A stretch of 64,000 bases of DNA from Procambarus clarkii (taxonomy: Eukaryota; Arthropoda; Malacostraca; Decapoda; Cambaridae), in contig NC_091160.1 in the NCBI RefSeq assembly GCF_040958095.1, positions 39,800,730 through 39,864,729 of the forward strand, written 5' to 3'. The translations under genes were made by a program, and so were the position numbers. Below, in pieces: positions 34,540 through 45,962 of this stretch (its first letter is position 1; each line of letters starts with the position of its first letter). Under the pieces are notes generated by a model that searched no databases, was not told where the DNA came from, and worked only from the letters and a program-made list of their open reading frames with translations.

Positions 34540-35625
34540 AGGATGGCAGGTGTGGGTAAGGATGGCAGGTGTGGGGAAGGATGGCAGGTGTGGGGAAGAA
34601 GGGCAGGTGTGGGGAAGAAGGGCAGGTGTGTGGGGAAGGAGGGCAGGTGTGGGGGGAAGGAGGGCAGGTGTGGGGAAGGAGGGCAGGTGTGTGGGGAAGG
34701 AGGGCAGGTGTGTGGGGAAGGAGGGCAGGTGTGTGGGGAAGGAGGGCAGGTGTGGGGAAGGAGAGCAGGTGTGGGGAAGGATGGCAGGTGTGGGGAAGGA
34801 GGGGAAGGTGTGGGGAAGAAGTTCAGGTGTGGCGAAGAAGGGCAGGTGTGGGGAAAGAAGGGCAGGTGTGGGGAAGGAGAGCAGGTGTGGGGAAGGAGAG
34901 CAGGTGTGGAGAAGGACAGGTGTGGGGAAGGAGGGCAGGTGTGGGGAAGGAGGGCAGGTGTGTGGGGAAGGAGGACAAGTGTGGGGTAGGAGGGCAGATG
35001 TGGGGAAGGAGGGCAGGTGTGGGGAAGGAGGTCGGGTGTGGGGGAAGGAGGTCGGGTGTGGGGGAAGGAGGTCAGATGTGGGGAAGGATGGCAGGTGTGG
35101 GGAAGGAGGGGCAGGTGTGGGGAAGAAGTTCAGGTGTGGCGAAGAAGGGCAGGTGTGGGGAAAGAAGGGCAGGTGTGGGGAAGGAGGGCAGGTGTGGGGA
35201 AAGAAGGGCAGGTGTGGGGAAAGAAGGGCAGGTGTGAGGAAAGAAGGGCAGGTGTGGGGAAGGAGGGCAGGTGTGGGGAAGGAGGGCAGGTGTGGGGAAA
35301 GAAGGGCAGGTGTGGGGAAAGAAGGGCAGGTGTGAGGAAAGAAGGGCAGGTGTGGGGAAGGAGGGCAGGTGTGGGGAAGGAGGGCAGGTGTGGGGAAGGA
35401 GGGCAGGTGTGGGGGAAGGAGGGCAGGTGTGGGGAAGGAGGGCAGGTGTAGGGAAGGAGGGCAGGTGTGGGGGAGGAGGGCAGGTGTGGGGAAGGAGGGC
35501 GGGTGAGGGAAAGGAGGGCAGGTGTGGGGAAGGTCAGGTGTGGGGAAGGAGAGCAGGTGTGGGGAAGGAGGGCAGGTGTGGGGAAGGAGGGCAGGTGAGG
35601 GAAAGGACAGGTGTGGGGAATTTGT
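34540..35625 (+). repeat. 19-bp G-rich minisatellite
   Basis: More than 50 units of gtgtggggaaggagggcag with variants (g-a-a-g-a-a-g, extra gt). The plus strand is G-run rich (ggggaaggaggg) and could form G-quadruplexes; the minus, gene-sense, strand is almost all pyrimidine and runs up to the acceptor of exon 34377-34527. Open frames of Gly/Arg/Val/Cys type are artefacts. Confidence 0.95.
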
Positions 35626-35744
35626 TAGTTAGTAGAAAGGAGGGCAATAATAGCTAACAATTGTTGTTAGATTGTTAAAATTGTTAAGAATTGTTGAAAT
35701 TGTTAACATAATGGTTAACAATTATGTTATTATAGGAGTGGTCA

Positions 35745-36650
35745 TAAGAATATAAGAATACCGGAAACTGCATCTTGTATTGATATATTTGTCTGACCTA
35801 CGCTTGAAACACTCCCCCAGTGGTTCCACGTCTATCATCTTACTCAGTAATCTCTTCCAGATATGAAGCACCGTTTCCAAACCAGTATTTACCCAGGATT
35901 ATCCTAAATCTAAACTTATCCAATATATATATCCATTGTTTCGTGTTCCATTTTGTGTTTATATGCTGAAAATCTTACATATATCAACTTTGTATTCTCT
36001 TTTATCAATTTGTATTATTTGTATTCTTCAGTTATATCACCTCTTATCCTTGGAATTTCTAGAGAATGGGATTTAGGTTTTTTCTCAATCTCTTTTTCAT
36101 GAGAAGGATTCTTATTCCTAGGATTAATTTTTATCATCCTCTGTACTCGTTCGAGTGAGTTATGTTATATAGTACAGACACCAAAACCGAACTGCAGAAT
36201 ACAAATGGGGCGTTGTTTCTAACGCATCTAGAAATAAATCCTTGTGTCGTACATGCGATATTCCCTACATTTATGAACTGATTTATGGGCTCAAGATCCC
36301 TACTAATCACAACCCTCAGATCTTTATCGCATTCACACCACAACTTCAACATTGTCCAGCTGAGATTTAGAAAAATATTATTACCTAAGTTTAACTCTAC
36401 ATTTTTCAGCACTAGGCTGCATGCCAATCTTTCGTTCATTTTAAAAGCCTGTGTAAATCAGCTTGTAGCAATTTTATTTTTTTTCTTAATTTATTCCAGA
36501 AAAGCCTGACACCAGGTTCTTCTACTCTGGGAGTAGAAGAACTCTCGAAACCCTCTCCAGGTATTTCCTGACCTATTTTTGAATAGTTTGCAAATCTGTA
36601 AATCTTAGTTCTTAATCCTGTTTCTAAATAATTTATATAAGGGCACCAGG
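35745..36650 (-). mobile_element. LINE reverse transcriptase C-terminal fragment in intron
   Basis: Antisense translation around 36110-36200 gives a QFWCLYYITHSNEYRG-like stretch followed by LILGIRI, the ...YKNDINRLERVQRRATKLIPGIR region of CR1/Rex1-type LINE proteins. Stops and frame changes are frequent. It lies in the intron after gene 1 exon 36657-36751. Confidence 0.55.
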
Positions 36651-36656
36651 ACGTAC

Positions 36657-36751
36657 CTTGTACCCAGACCAAGTCAGCTGTGCCCCGATACCGGCCTGTG
36701 GAGGATCAGGACACGAAGTAACTATTCCCGACTCGCTTAAAGCCAGCCTGC
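36657..36751 (-). CDS. Gene 1 exon: first half of sushi-like module 1
   Basis: Acceptor aatttag, donor AAG/gtacgt. The frame fixed by the preceding phase-1 donor reads RLALSESGIVTS and then CPDPPQAGIGAQLTWSGYK, the typical opening of a sushi/CCP module (Cys, Pro-rich start, Trp/Tyr). It ends in phase 0. The neighbouring intron begins directly with antisense LINE sequence (35745-36650). Confidence 0.68.
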
Positions 36752-36854
36752 CTAAATTAAATGGGGGATACAAATATTAGAACCCTAATTTAGATATATT
36801 TAATGCTGGAACAAGTCTAGATACTTCGCGTATGGCACAAGTATTGCATGGTTC

Positions 36855-36982
36855 AGGTACTAACGGCTATGCATACTAGTGGCTTTTGGTATTGTATGTA
36901 CTACCTCTATCTTTAAATCTAACAGAATGTTTGTACTGTAATGCTGCAACTATGTATGTACTGTTCCCAAATAAATTATTAA

Positions 36983-37066
<84 letters not shown>
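36855..37066 (+). mobile_element. LINE 3' tail with (ATT)n end
   Basis: ctatgcatactagtggcttt, ggtattgtatgtactacctc and ttaaatctaacagaatgttt match the 3' UTR of the LINE at 20030-22095; it ends in ccaaataaattattaatatt and (att)n to 37066. It lies in the first coding intron of gene 1. Confidence 0.75.
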
Positions 37067-37261
37067 GTGACGCAAGAAGCCTATTTGTTTGGGTGCAAGC
37101 ATTTTTAACAATGATCTACTAGTCCTCTCCTCTACACCAAACCAAGTTCTCAGTTTCTCCACAAGGTGTGAAAGTGACCGGTCCTCTATACACTTAGCAC
37201 TTAAGAGTGATTAAGGGTCTCTTGAGACTCTAGGCCACAACAGGAACCACTCAATACTTAC

Positions 37262-37341
37262 TTAAGAACAGACTCACGGTCACTGCCAAATAGGCTGCTG
37301 ACGACACCATTTTCTGAGAGACTATTTAACTACTCCATCGC
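37262..37341 (-). CDS. Gene 1 exon: 5' UTR end and signal peptide
   Basis: The acceptor tattgtttttaacag ends at 37342, leaving 31 bases of 5' UTR, so a non-coding exon must lie further right. The UTR holds a two-codon upstream ORF (atg gag tag). The ATG at 37310 sits in cagaaaATGG, a good context, and encodes MVSSAAYLAVTVSLFL before a gtaagt donor (phase 1). With the next exon this makes a hydrophobic signal peptide, cleavage probably near LALS/ES. Confidence 0.68.
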
Positions 37342-37534
37342 CTGTTAAAAACAATAAAATAAGAAATACATGAATTTGGTCTCTAAACAGGAACTATATT
37401 ATATTAAATATAGGACTCTGTCCTATATATCTATAAATATATTTCTATAAATATAGAAAGAACTCTGCCTTTTTAATCGTCAATTGTATAATGTACTGAT
37501 TCCTAAACCATTTTTTCTCTATCTAGGGCGCCTC

Positions 37535-37785
37535 ACAGCTGAGTAGACAGCGCTTCGGATTCGTAGTCCTGAGGTTTCAGGTTCAATCCCCGGTGGAGGC
37601 GGAGACAAGTGGGCAAAATGTTTCTTTCACCCTGATGCCCATGTTACTTAGCAGTAAATAGGTACCTGGGAGTTAGACAGCTGCTACGGGCTACTTCCTG
37701 GGGGATGTGCAACAAAAAGGAGGCCTGGTCGAGGACCGGGCCGCAGGGACGCTAAGCCCCGAAATCATCTCAAGATATGATAACC
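37535..37785 (+). mobile_element. tRNA-derived SINE, nearly full
   Basis: A tRNA-like head (gctgagtagacagcgcttcg, B box caggttcaatccccggtgg), then atgtttctttcaccctgatg, gcagtaaataggtacctggg and ggcctggtcgaggaccgggc to ccgaaatcatctcaagatat. Same family as 51935-52163. Confidence 0.85.
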
Positions 37786-37904
37786 TCTACCATTTACCAC
37801 ACAAACACCGGGAGTGTGTGTGCTGAGAGAGAAATATATGTAGTGCTGAGATAATATATGATAATATATGAGTGCTGAGAGAGAAATATATGTACTAGAC
37901 ATAA

Positions 37905-38215
37905 TAGAGGAAAAATAAATTTGTTAGAAAGGCGGGGTCCAAGAGCTAATAGCTCGATTCTGCAGATACAAGTAGTAAATAAACACACACACACACACAC
38001 AGATATTAGAAAGAACTTTTTTAGTTTCAGAGTGGTTGACAAATGGAATGCATTAGGCAGTGATGTGGTGGAGGCTGACTCCATACACAGTTTCAAGTGT
38101 AGATATGACAGAGCCCAATAGGCTCAGGAACCTGTACACCTGTTGATTGACAGTTGAGAGGCGGGACCAAAGAGCCAGAGCTCAACCCCCGCAAACACAA
38201 CTAGGTGAGTACACA
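37905..38215 (+). mobile_element. LINE 3' end fragment
   Basis: Plus frame encodes NFFSFRVVDKWNALGSDVVE and ADSIHSFKCRYDRAQ before a stop, the C-terminal consensus of a CR1/Jockey-type LINE protein, then a 3' UTR with gaggcgggaccaaagagcca and acaactaggtgagtacacac. A (ca)n run sits at about 37981-38001. Minus-strand relatives at 49740-49925 and 7325-7390. Confidence 0.75.
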
Positions 38216-38223
38216 CACACACA

Positions 38224-40438
38224 TCCCCAGGATGCAGCCCGTAAACACTTGTATAACACCTTAGCACCAATTTACTGCTAGGTGAACAGAGGCATCAGTT
38301 TTTTCTGTTTTGGACGGTAATCAAATAAGATTTTGTGTGTAGATAATTTAGTTTCATTTATGTATATATATACACCAAGTCATGTGTCCTATTTCTCAGT
38401 GTATAGAAACACAGAGTATATTATAGCCTTGGAGTATGCTTAGGACTAATGTATATATGTACTATATATAATATGTACTAATGTATATATGTGACCTGTC
38501 GTTCACCCGTGGACAAGCCTTAACCCCAACACACAAAATATAATTTGATATAAAATAACTCATTATCGTCAAATGTAAATTGGTTCGTGATGCGATTAAA
38601 AAAGACAGTTCACCTCACTTGGCTGAACGTTACTAAGATATTCATATTTCGTAATAAGAACATTTTACATACCGCTGAGAGAGAACTTCAGAAGGTTATG
38701 CGAGAGAGAGAGAATGACGCAGCCCCTCCGACGACTGGTGACCAACTGAGGTCTTCCATGGCCACCTCCACCTCCTCTAACTCCACCTCCACCTTTTCTA
38801 ACTCCACCTCCACCTCTTCTAACTCCTCCTCCTCCTCCGCCTTGATATTTCTTTGCCTGGTTTTGTGAAAGCTTGACAAACATATCTCTAAACCTGTTCA
38901 GTGTGTTGTATAGAGGAGCGTGAGTTATGTGGCGCAGTAGTGCACAGGGCGGCAATAATGGCGGTGAATCATTGGCCGGGCGGTATATACATGTTTAGAA
39001 ATGTGTGCTTCCTTGTTTATCTAGTTACTACGGAAACGGAAAAGAAAAAAAAATGAAAGAAAAAAAAGAGAATATAGTATAATATATATATAATATAGTA
39101 CTGTATAATATATAATCGACCTCAGTCGATTTCAGTAACAAATCTTCCGTTGCATGTGAAACTGCGATCTATCCCAAGGTAACCTAGCTCCCCCCCTACC
39201 TCTACCCCTTACCTTCTCCCTTTCCGTCTCCCTTTTACCCCATTCCCTTCTATCTCCCTTCCCCTCTTCTCTTCTATCTCCATCCCTCCCACTCCCCGTA
39301 CCTCCACCCTCTCACACCTTCCCGCACGCTCTTAATGTATCAACCTGTCCTTCTCTTCTGTCGCTTCCTATGCATCGTTAGGTTAGGTTAGGTGGGTGCT
39401 TTGGGTTGGTACGCTTCTGGTTAGATTATGACTATAATTTGTAGGTTAGAACGTGCTGAATGGACAACCATCAATAGTTTATTTGACACTACCATACCCA
39501 TCCATTCTTGCCTTGGTACTGTACTTCTGCATACCCGACAAACACACACCGAAACTACGACGTTGGTACAACATTCGAACAAGTTTTAACACCTCCTAAC
39601 CAGTTATAACAATCAATATAGCAAGTTGTAACAACGTTCTAATACGTCATAAACACGTTAAGCCAAGATGTAACAACTTTATTGCAAGTTGTAACAAGCG
39701 GAAAAAAAAACAGTTTCGGTTTGTGTTTCCAGAGCATGATCGTTTGGTATTGGGTTGAGGGTGTATGAACCGCGGGAGGATTGTCAGCGGTCTACATTAG
39801 AAGCTGTCGAAAATTTCTGACATCATTTATTAACCATTAACATAATATGCAAGAAACGAGTCGCTGTTTTATGTTCAATAAATATTAAAATATAATTATT
39901 ATCAAATAACTTAGTTAATCCTGATTATTAAATATTAATGATTATTAAATAATCTTTAGAGCAACAGTCTGCGGACTAGAATGAAGGGAAGGGAACTATC
40001 AAGGAAAAGCGCCAAGCCATAACGACTATGTAGCCTTGGGAAGGGGGTCAGGATAAGGATTTGGGATGGGACAGGGGGAAGGAATGGTGGCCAACCACTT
40101 GGATGTTCGGGGATTGAACGCCGACCTGCATGAAGCGAGACCGTCGCTCTATCATTCAGCCTAAGTGGTTGGACCGCGGACTAGAATGAACATAAAAGTG
40201 TTTCCTAAGACTGTACTTAATTATCAATTAAATAATGTCAGCACTGTGGAGAACTGCCCGACAGACCACTGGAACATCACCTAACACAGTGCACAGTTAC
40301 AAACCCATTAAGATTTCAACTTAGATTCAACAGAGCAGAAGAAGTTGTTAAACACATATGGCAAAATCTTACTGAAGCGACCTTACGAGTCATAAATACT
40401 CATACTCCGCCCAAGTAAAACAGAAACAAGCAACACTT
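38224..40438. other. Sparse stretch: SINE piece, short repeats, no gene
   Basis: 38224-38310 is a minus-strand tRNA-SINE piece (atttactgctaggtgaacag). 38758-38835 holds three 21-bp units rich in ccacctcc. A ttaggttaggttagg run is at about 39378-39393. A TATA-like gtatatac with a CCAAT motif occurs on the minus strand near 38960-38985 and could belong to the missing 5' exon of gene 1, but no good donor follows. Otherwise unassigned. Confidence 0.4.
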
Positions 40439-40531
40439 AGTGGGCCAGCCAGAGGCTTAGGGCCCGCGCAGTGGGCCAGCCAGAGGCTTAGGGCCCGCGC
40501 AGTGGGCCAGCCAGAGGCTTAGGGCCCGCGC
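40439..40531 (+). repeat. 31-bp tandem repeat, three copies
   Basis: Three identical units of agtgggccagccagaggctt followed by agggcccgcgc. Confidence 0.95.
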
Positions 40532-41289
40532 AGGAATATCCCTGAAAAAAAAATAAAAGTAATTCCTCCTTCCAATTGTTGATAAAAGACATAATAGAAT
40601 CGTTCTAGTGAAGCGTCTTCCCTGGACGTGGAGGAAGGAGGTAGATCATATTGAATACCAGCTGTGTGGCGTGCTAGTTCACCATCCTGACCATTGTGAA
40701 TACATGTTGTCCTCGTGGAGTTGAACGACAAGCATTAACACCGCCAGTTTCTGGGAGTTCATAATTATCCGTTCAATCTTTGATGTTTGAGCTCTTTTAT
40801 TATATATATGTACTGTAGTGGTTGACACCATGACTACGTGACTGTAATGAGCCGACTCGGCACCAACTAGGCTTCCACTACTAATACAGCTAAGCTGTGC
40901 CCTTTCAATATTAATTTACTAACCCTAACCCTAATATTAATATTCTAACCCTGTCCATGGAGGACAGAAGAAAATGTATATATGCTGGTTAGCATTGTAA
41001 ATGTGTGGCCACGTCTGTGGTAGAATTTTTTTTAAATTCAATGTAGTTTTAAATAATCTAAATTTATTATAAATAATACTAACTATAAATACTCACGGAT
41101 TAATTTCCGTGTAGTAAAATATACGCCCCCCCATTTTTTTAAGTGGAAATTGTAAAATTTTATCGGTGGTATAAATTAAATCTATACAGTCCACTAGCAA
41201 ATGAATAAACCATACAGTGCACTCAAAATAATGAAATAAATGAATTCAAAATAATAAACCCCCGGTAGATTCCCGACAGAAGCCTAGTG
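40532..41289. other. No feature recognised
   Basis: AT-rich sequence before the LINE; includes a ccctaaccctaa run near 40922 that is too short to interpret. Confidence 0.4.
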
Positions 41290-41754
41290 ACCAACAGGCA
41301 ATATAATTTTGGCTGTAAACAGCATTTATACTAAGATCAATATAGACAACCTGAGACAGTGTTCAAGCGAGCCTCACGCCTGCCTGAGGAGTGAAGTGAA
41401 CGTCCAAGTCTCTAGTGAAATGTCATCCAGTGATGTAAGTGTTGACACGTCTCAAGCAAATATTGACCCCCCCCCCCTCCAGTGCTGTAAGTACCGCTGT
41501 GGCGAGTGAAACATATGACACCCCGTAGGTCTTAACTGTAATTAGCAAATGCGCTCAAGAACTCATTACAAACAATACCTCTATGAACCTTGATGAACAT
41601 GAAATGATTGTAAATGTTAGGAAAGATGGAGGCAACCAACTGACCTTGTCACAGATGAGAGAACTCTTTGCCATTAATGACTGTCAACAATTGTCATTTG
41701 TATGCAATGGTCTACAACTTGTGAACCTTGTAAACACTTCTCTTCGTCAGGTTC

Positions 41755-42435
41755 ATGAACACCATTACCCACGACCAACTCACTCTTAAATTTCTCACGT
41801 GGAATGTGAGAAGCGTGCGAGGGAGGCTGTTTGATCTACTGATGTACGCTGGTGACAACAACATTGATGTACTGTGCCTGCAGGAACCGTACACTGCAAA
41901 CACAAAAAATAAAACGCCACCCAAACTCCCAGGTTATGTAGCTTTCTCAAATGTTGGTTCCCATGATGTCGGTATCTTGACGTATGTTAAAAGTAACCTA
42001 GTGTGTAAACATGTTAAAAACCACAAAAGTGACGACTCATATTATCAGCAGTTTCAGATTGCTACAGCGACCGGGTTTCTTAACTTAGTTAATGTATATG
42101 TAAGGTGCGATCAAATGGTGGAAGCTTCTCTTCCAAAAATTACCAGCAGCTCTCAAACCATTGTCACGGGTGATTTTAATGCTAGACACACTAGCCTGGG
42201 TGACACCAAAACAAACAGGAATGGCAGAGTCTTTGTAAAATACTTAAGAGATAATAACATGTCCGTGTTCAACTTTGACTCCTCTAACGTCACACACCTC
42301 ATGGGTGGCAGGCTTGATTATGTCATTGGTCACGGTCTCATTGATAATGCTGTCGGAGGATCAATTGTTCATGAATTAGTTAGTGATCACTTTGGCATAT
42401 TCAGTTCATACACTATCAATAATGTCAGACCCTAA
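41755..42435 (+). pseudogene. LINE ORF2, endonuclease domain
   Basis: 226 residues of APE-type endonuclease, which nicks the chromosomal target for target-primed reverse transcription. Motifs in order: FLTWNVRSVRG, VLCLQEPYT, IVTGDFNARHTSLGD, GGRLDYVIGH, VSDHFGIFSS. The frame continues in phase after the TAA at 42433-42435 into the linker, so one point change closes it. The start overlaps the end of the ORF1-like frame by 35 bases. Confidence 0.82.
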
Positions 42436-42438
42436 GCT

Positions 42439-42981
42439 TTGAAAAAAAAAATTGATATCCCTGAAAATTTACACATGCACTTCAAATTCCGCATTTCTGA
42501 ATGGTATAACAGTTACTGTTTTACTACCGTCAATGCATTATATGAGGACCTGGTCACTGAAGTAACCGTTTCTTATGACAATATTGTAAAATCCACAAGA
42601 CCCAAAACAGTGAGGAAGGGACAGAGGTGGTTCACTGACTCCCGCCTTAAGCCCCTGCATGACAGAGTTCTATTCCTAGCTGAGCGGTATAAAACACATA
42701 AAGCAACTGACACCCTCAACATATTTCTTAAGGCCAGCCGGAAGTTTAGAGAGCTAAAGGAACAGGTGTATAACCAGCACTGGGAACAGTTTTTGCAAAG
42801 GATCAATCATGCAACATCCTCATCCCAAATGTGGAATAAAATTAAAAAGATTTCTCGTCCTAGCAGTCGTCAACTTGATCACCATTCACCTGTAGACTAT
42901 GCTGACATGCTGCTTCAGCAATATGCAAGCACTGCTAGTATAAGCAGCCTGCCCCCTAGAGGTACAACACCATCTGGCTAG
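42439..42981 (+). pseudogene. LINE ORF2, linker between endonuclease and reverse transcriptase
   Basis: Same frame as the endonuclease. It encodes WFTDSRLKPLHDRVLFLAER and FRELKEQVYNQHWEQFLQRI, the helical linker with WWN/WF-D-like start seen in many LINEs. The frame ends at 42981, but coding continues from about 42960 in the next frame, so one indel lies near 42955-42965. Confidence 0.75.
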
Positions 42982-44320
42982 TACCAAAATAAATCGTAAC
43001 TTCAATATTGAAATTGCCTGTAGTGAAATAGGGCCTGATGATAACTATGGCATAACCCCCTTTGAAATTAAAAATGCACTCAAGAAAGGTAAGGCTACCT
43101 CTCCTGGAGAGGATGGCATCACATACAACACCATGAGAGTACTTGCTGAGCTGCCAAATAGCCCTTTGCTAGAATTGTTTAATCAAAGTCTAAGGCAGGG
43201 TGTCTTACCTAACCGCTGGACACAGGGACTCATAATACCCATATCCAAGCCTAATTCACAAAAATTCAGACTTATTTCTCTGACATCGTGCATGTGTAAA
43301 GTTCTTGAGAGGATTATCTTCGACAGACTAATGTTTCAAATCAAGCCCCACCTTGCTCCTAACCTGTATGGTTTCCTTCCTGGAAGAAGCACACAAACTT
43401 GCTTTGCTGAATATTTTATCAGAGAGGGACCAAGCTCTCAGACGGCATTTATTGATTTCCAAACTGCCTTTGATTCAGTAAACAGAGAAATAATATTGGA
43501 ACAACCAGCCTCTTTTGGAGTTAAGGGAAGACTGTTGACATGGCTCAGGGGTTACCTGAGTAACAGAACCGCCTCAGTCCTTTTCAAGGGGGTCAAAAGT
43601 AAACTTTGTGCACCCTTTGAGTTGGGTACACCCCAGGGTGGAGTGCTAAGTCCTACACTGTTCAATGTTCTGATGCACAAATTAACAATTGATATTCCCA
43701 CACTACCTGACGAAGCCGTCATCTGCTATGCCGATGACATATGCATTGTTGCAAACACCAAAACTAGACTGCAAGCTCTACTTGATTCACTCGCTGCTAA
43801 AAGCATTGAATGTGGTCTTGTTATCTCTATTACTAAATCCAGAGTTCTCCATCCTCAAGAGAAAACTCATGTCCCTATAGCTTTCAAGGTCAACAACCAG
43901 AACATTGAAACGTGTGGGCAGCACAAATACCTTGGAGTTGGTATTAACAGTGACATTGTAAATGATCTACACCGTAGGTTAAAAGAAAGACTAAAACCAC
44001 TGAAAACACTTACTGGTAAGAATATTGGTATCAATATTAAATATGCTAGACTATTCTATATGATGTTTGTTAGATCTCTCGTTGATTATAATGCTCTGCA
44101 CTTAATTAACTTCCCCGCCTCTGTGTTGGACAAACTTGAAGTAGTACAGAATGAGGCCATGAGGATAATTCTTGGTGCCCCAAGATGCACAAGAATCATC
44201 AACATGAGGGAAGAACTGAAGCTTCCAACCATACTAGAGAGAATAATGCAAGTCAACATTACCTTTTGCCTTAAAGTCATGAGAGATCCTACATCTCCTG
44301 CTGTACTCCCCGTCATATAG
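42963..44320 (+). pseudogene. LINE ORF2, reverse transcriptase domain
   Basis: From QHHLASTKINRNFNIEIACS through KKGKATSPGEDGITYNTM, FRLISLTSCMCKVLERIIFD, YGFLPGRSTQTCFAEYF, FIDFQTAFDSVNREIIL (motif A), LGTPQGGVLSPTLFNVLMHK (motif B), ICYADDICIVAN (motif C) and HKYLGVGINSD. All core Asp residues are present. The frame ends in DPTSPAVLPVI exactly where a minisatellite starts, before any RNase H. The GTPQGG/YADDI pattern fits the I superfamily rather than CR1. Confidence 0.85.
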
Positions 44321-44950
44321 TCTAGGGCAGCTGTACTCTCCCTTCATATAGTCTAGGGCAGCTGTACTCCCCCTTCATATAGTCTAGGGCAGCTGTACTC
44401 CCCCTTCATATAGTCTAGGGCAGCTGTACTCCCCCTTCTTATAGCCTAGGGCAGCTGTACTCCCCCTTCATATAGTCTAGGACAGCTGTACTCCCCTTCA
44501 TATAGTCTAGGGCAGCTGTACTCTCCCTTCATATAGCCTAGGGCAGATGTACTCCCCCTTCATATAGTCTAGGGTAGCTGTATTCCCCTTCATATAGTCT
44601 AGGGCAGCTGTACTCCCCTTCATATAGTCTAGGACAGCTGTACTCCCCCTTCATATAGTCTAGGACAGCTGTACTCCCCTTCATATAGTCTAGGGCAGCT
44701 GTACTCCCCTTCATATAGTCTAGGACAGCTGTATTCCCCTTTCATATAGTCTAGGGCAGCTGTACTTCCTTTCATAGTCTAGGGCAGCTGTATTCCCCTT
44801 TCATATAGTCTAGGGCAGCTGTACTTCCTTTCATACAGTCTAGGGCAGCTGTACTTCCTTTCATATAGTCTAGGGCAGCTGTATTCCCCTTTCATATAGT
44901 CTAGGGCAGCTGTACTTCCTTTCATACAGTCTAGGGCAGCTGCACAAATG
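44300..44950 (+). repeat. 30-31-bp minisatellite derived from the LINE
   Basis: About 20 units of ctagggcagctgtactcccc plus cttcatatagt; later units shorten to 28 bp with acttccttt. The first unit overlaps the last LINE codons (ctgctgtactccccgtcata), so the array seems to have grown from LINE coding sequence. Confidence 0.93.
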
Positions 44951-45962
44951 CAGATGCACCTAATATATTAATAAAAAAAAGTCTAAAAACCAATTTGAAG
45001 ATTGAAATTAACTCAATATACTACACAACAAAGTCCAGTGGCACCTTTTGGTATAATAATATTATCTTTTACTAAGCCTTGTATTCAGGTCGATCTACTG
45101 ACCTTCCCAGGACTCATGCTACACAAGTTCCCAAACTCTGCTAGATGACCAGAGCCATCAGATCAAAGAAAACGTGCCCAACCAGCTCTGTCCTGCTATG
45201 GGGGGGATCGAACCTGAGATCCTTGATTGTGAGTCGAGAACTTAGAAACTGAGGTTGATAGACAAAACTCATTTCCGATTTTCAGCATTTTTTTAAGATA
45301 TATATAAATATATATAATCGTGATAACAATGTAAAAATAAGCATTAAATGCATGTACTGTATTAACAATATATTTGGTAATACCAGACGAGAATATAATA
45401 ATAATGGGAGAGGTTTGGCAGGCCGCCAGTTTGCTGTTCCCTCCGAAGCCATTATAGATGGTGACTTCCAGGTAACTTCATGGAAATAATATGGGGTTTC
45501 AACTGATATCCGGACACCAGACGACTCATCCATGTCACTGAGCGCTGTTGACGTGGTCCGTTCTCGCCAGTGTTCCCAATATCAAGAAACTGCGGTACTA
45601 AAATGCCCTAACCTAACCAACCAGAGGACCCACGAACAGAAAACGGGACATTGTCAAATTCGCCAGCCGCTACCATATTCTTGTACATTAGTGTTTGGCC
45701 TTAAGTATACGTCAAAATGCGACGTGCTATAACAAGAAGAGGAGGTGTTGGCGAATCATTTTCCCCTTAACATATCCTTAATAATTTATACTTTATGTCA
45801 GTGTAAATGTTTAGTTAGTTATAATCTAACAACACTTTCATAATAACTATGTTGATTTTGCGTGACATGTCTCGGGTGCTCTGTAGGTCTGCTGTTCTTA
45901 TAGGTTAAGTTGTTGGAGAGATCATCGGCGAAAATGCTGCCACAAGCCTAGCGGCAGCCTAC
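44951..45962. other. No gene; one SINE fragment
   Basis: 45125-45250 is a minus-strand tRNA-SINE of the 7798-7948 type (cgaacctgagatccttgatt). The rest is unassigned. Confidence 0.45.

Larger units (their letters stand above)
41290..44325 (+). mobile_element. I-group LINE with endonuclease and reverse transcriptase
   Basis: The fullest LINE in the window. 41309-41789 holds short ORF1-like frames (MAVNSIYTKIN...; MNLDEHEMIVNVRKDGG...), interrupted. ORF2 begins at 41755 overlapping ORF1. Endonuclease: LTWNVRS-like (Asn), CLQEPYT (Glu), VTGDFNARH (Asp, Asn), GGRLDYVI (Asp), VSDHFGI (Asp, His), so all catalytic positions look intact. A single in-frame TAA at 42433 separates this from the linker 42439-42981; a frameshift near 42960 leads into the reverse transcriptase. 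The 3' RNase H part is missing. Confidence 0.88.

Noticed and set aside
34439-35657. Gly/Arg/Val/Cys-rich plus-strand frames
   Set aside because: Translations of the 19-bp minisatellite in an intron; antisense to gene 1.
38587-38955. Ser/Thr-rich plus frame, and Gly-rich and Glu-rich minus frames
   Set aside because: Produced by three 21-bp ccacctcc units; no splice or conservation signal.
38950-38990. TATA/CCAAT-like motifs as the gene 1 promoter
   Set aside because: Plausible position but the following sequence has only a poor donor (aacag/gtttag); kept as a remark only.
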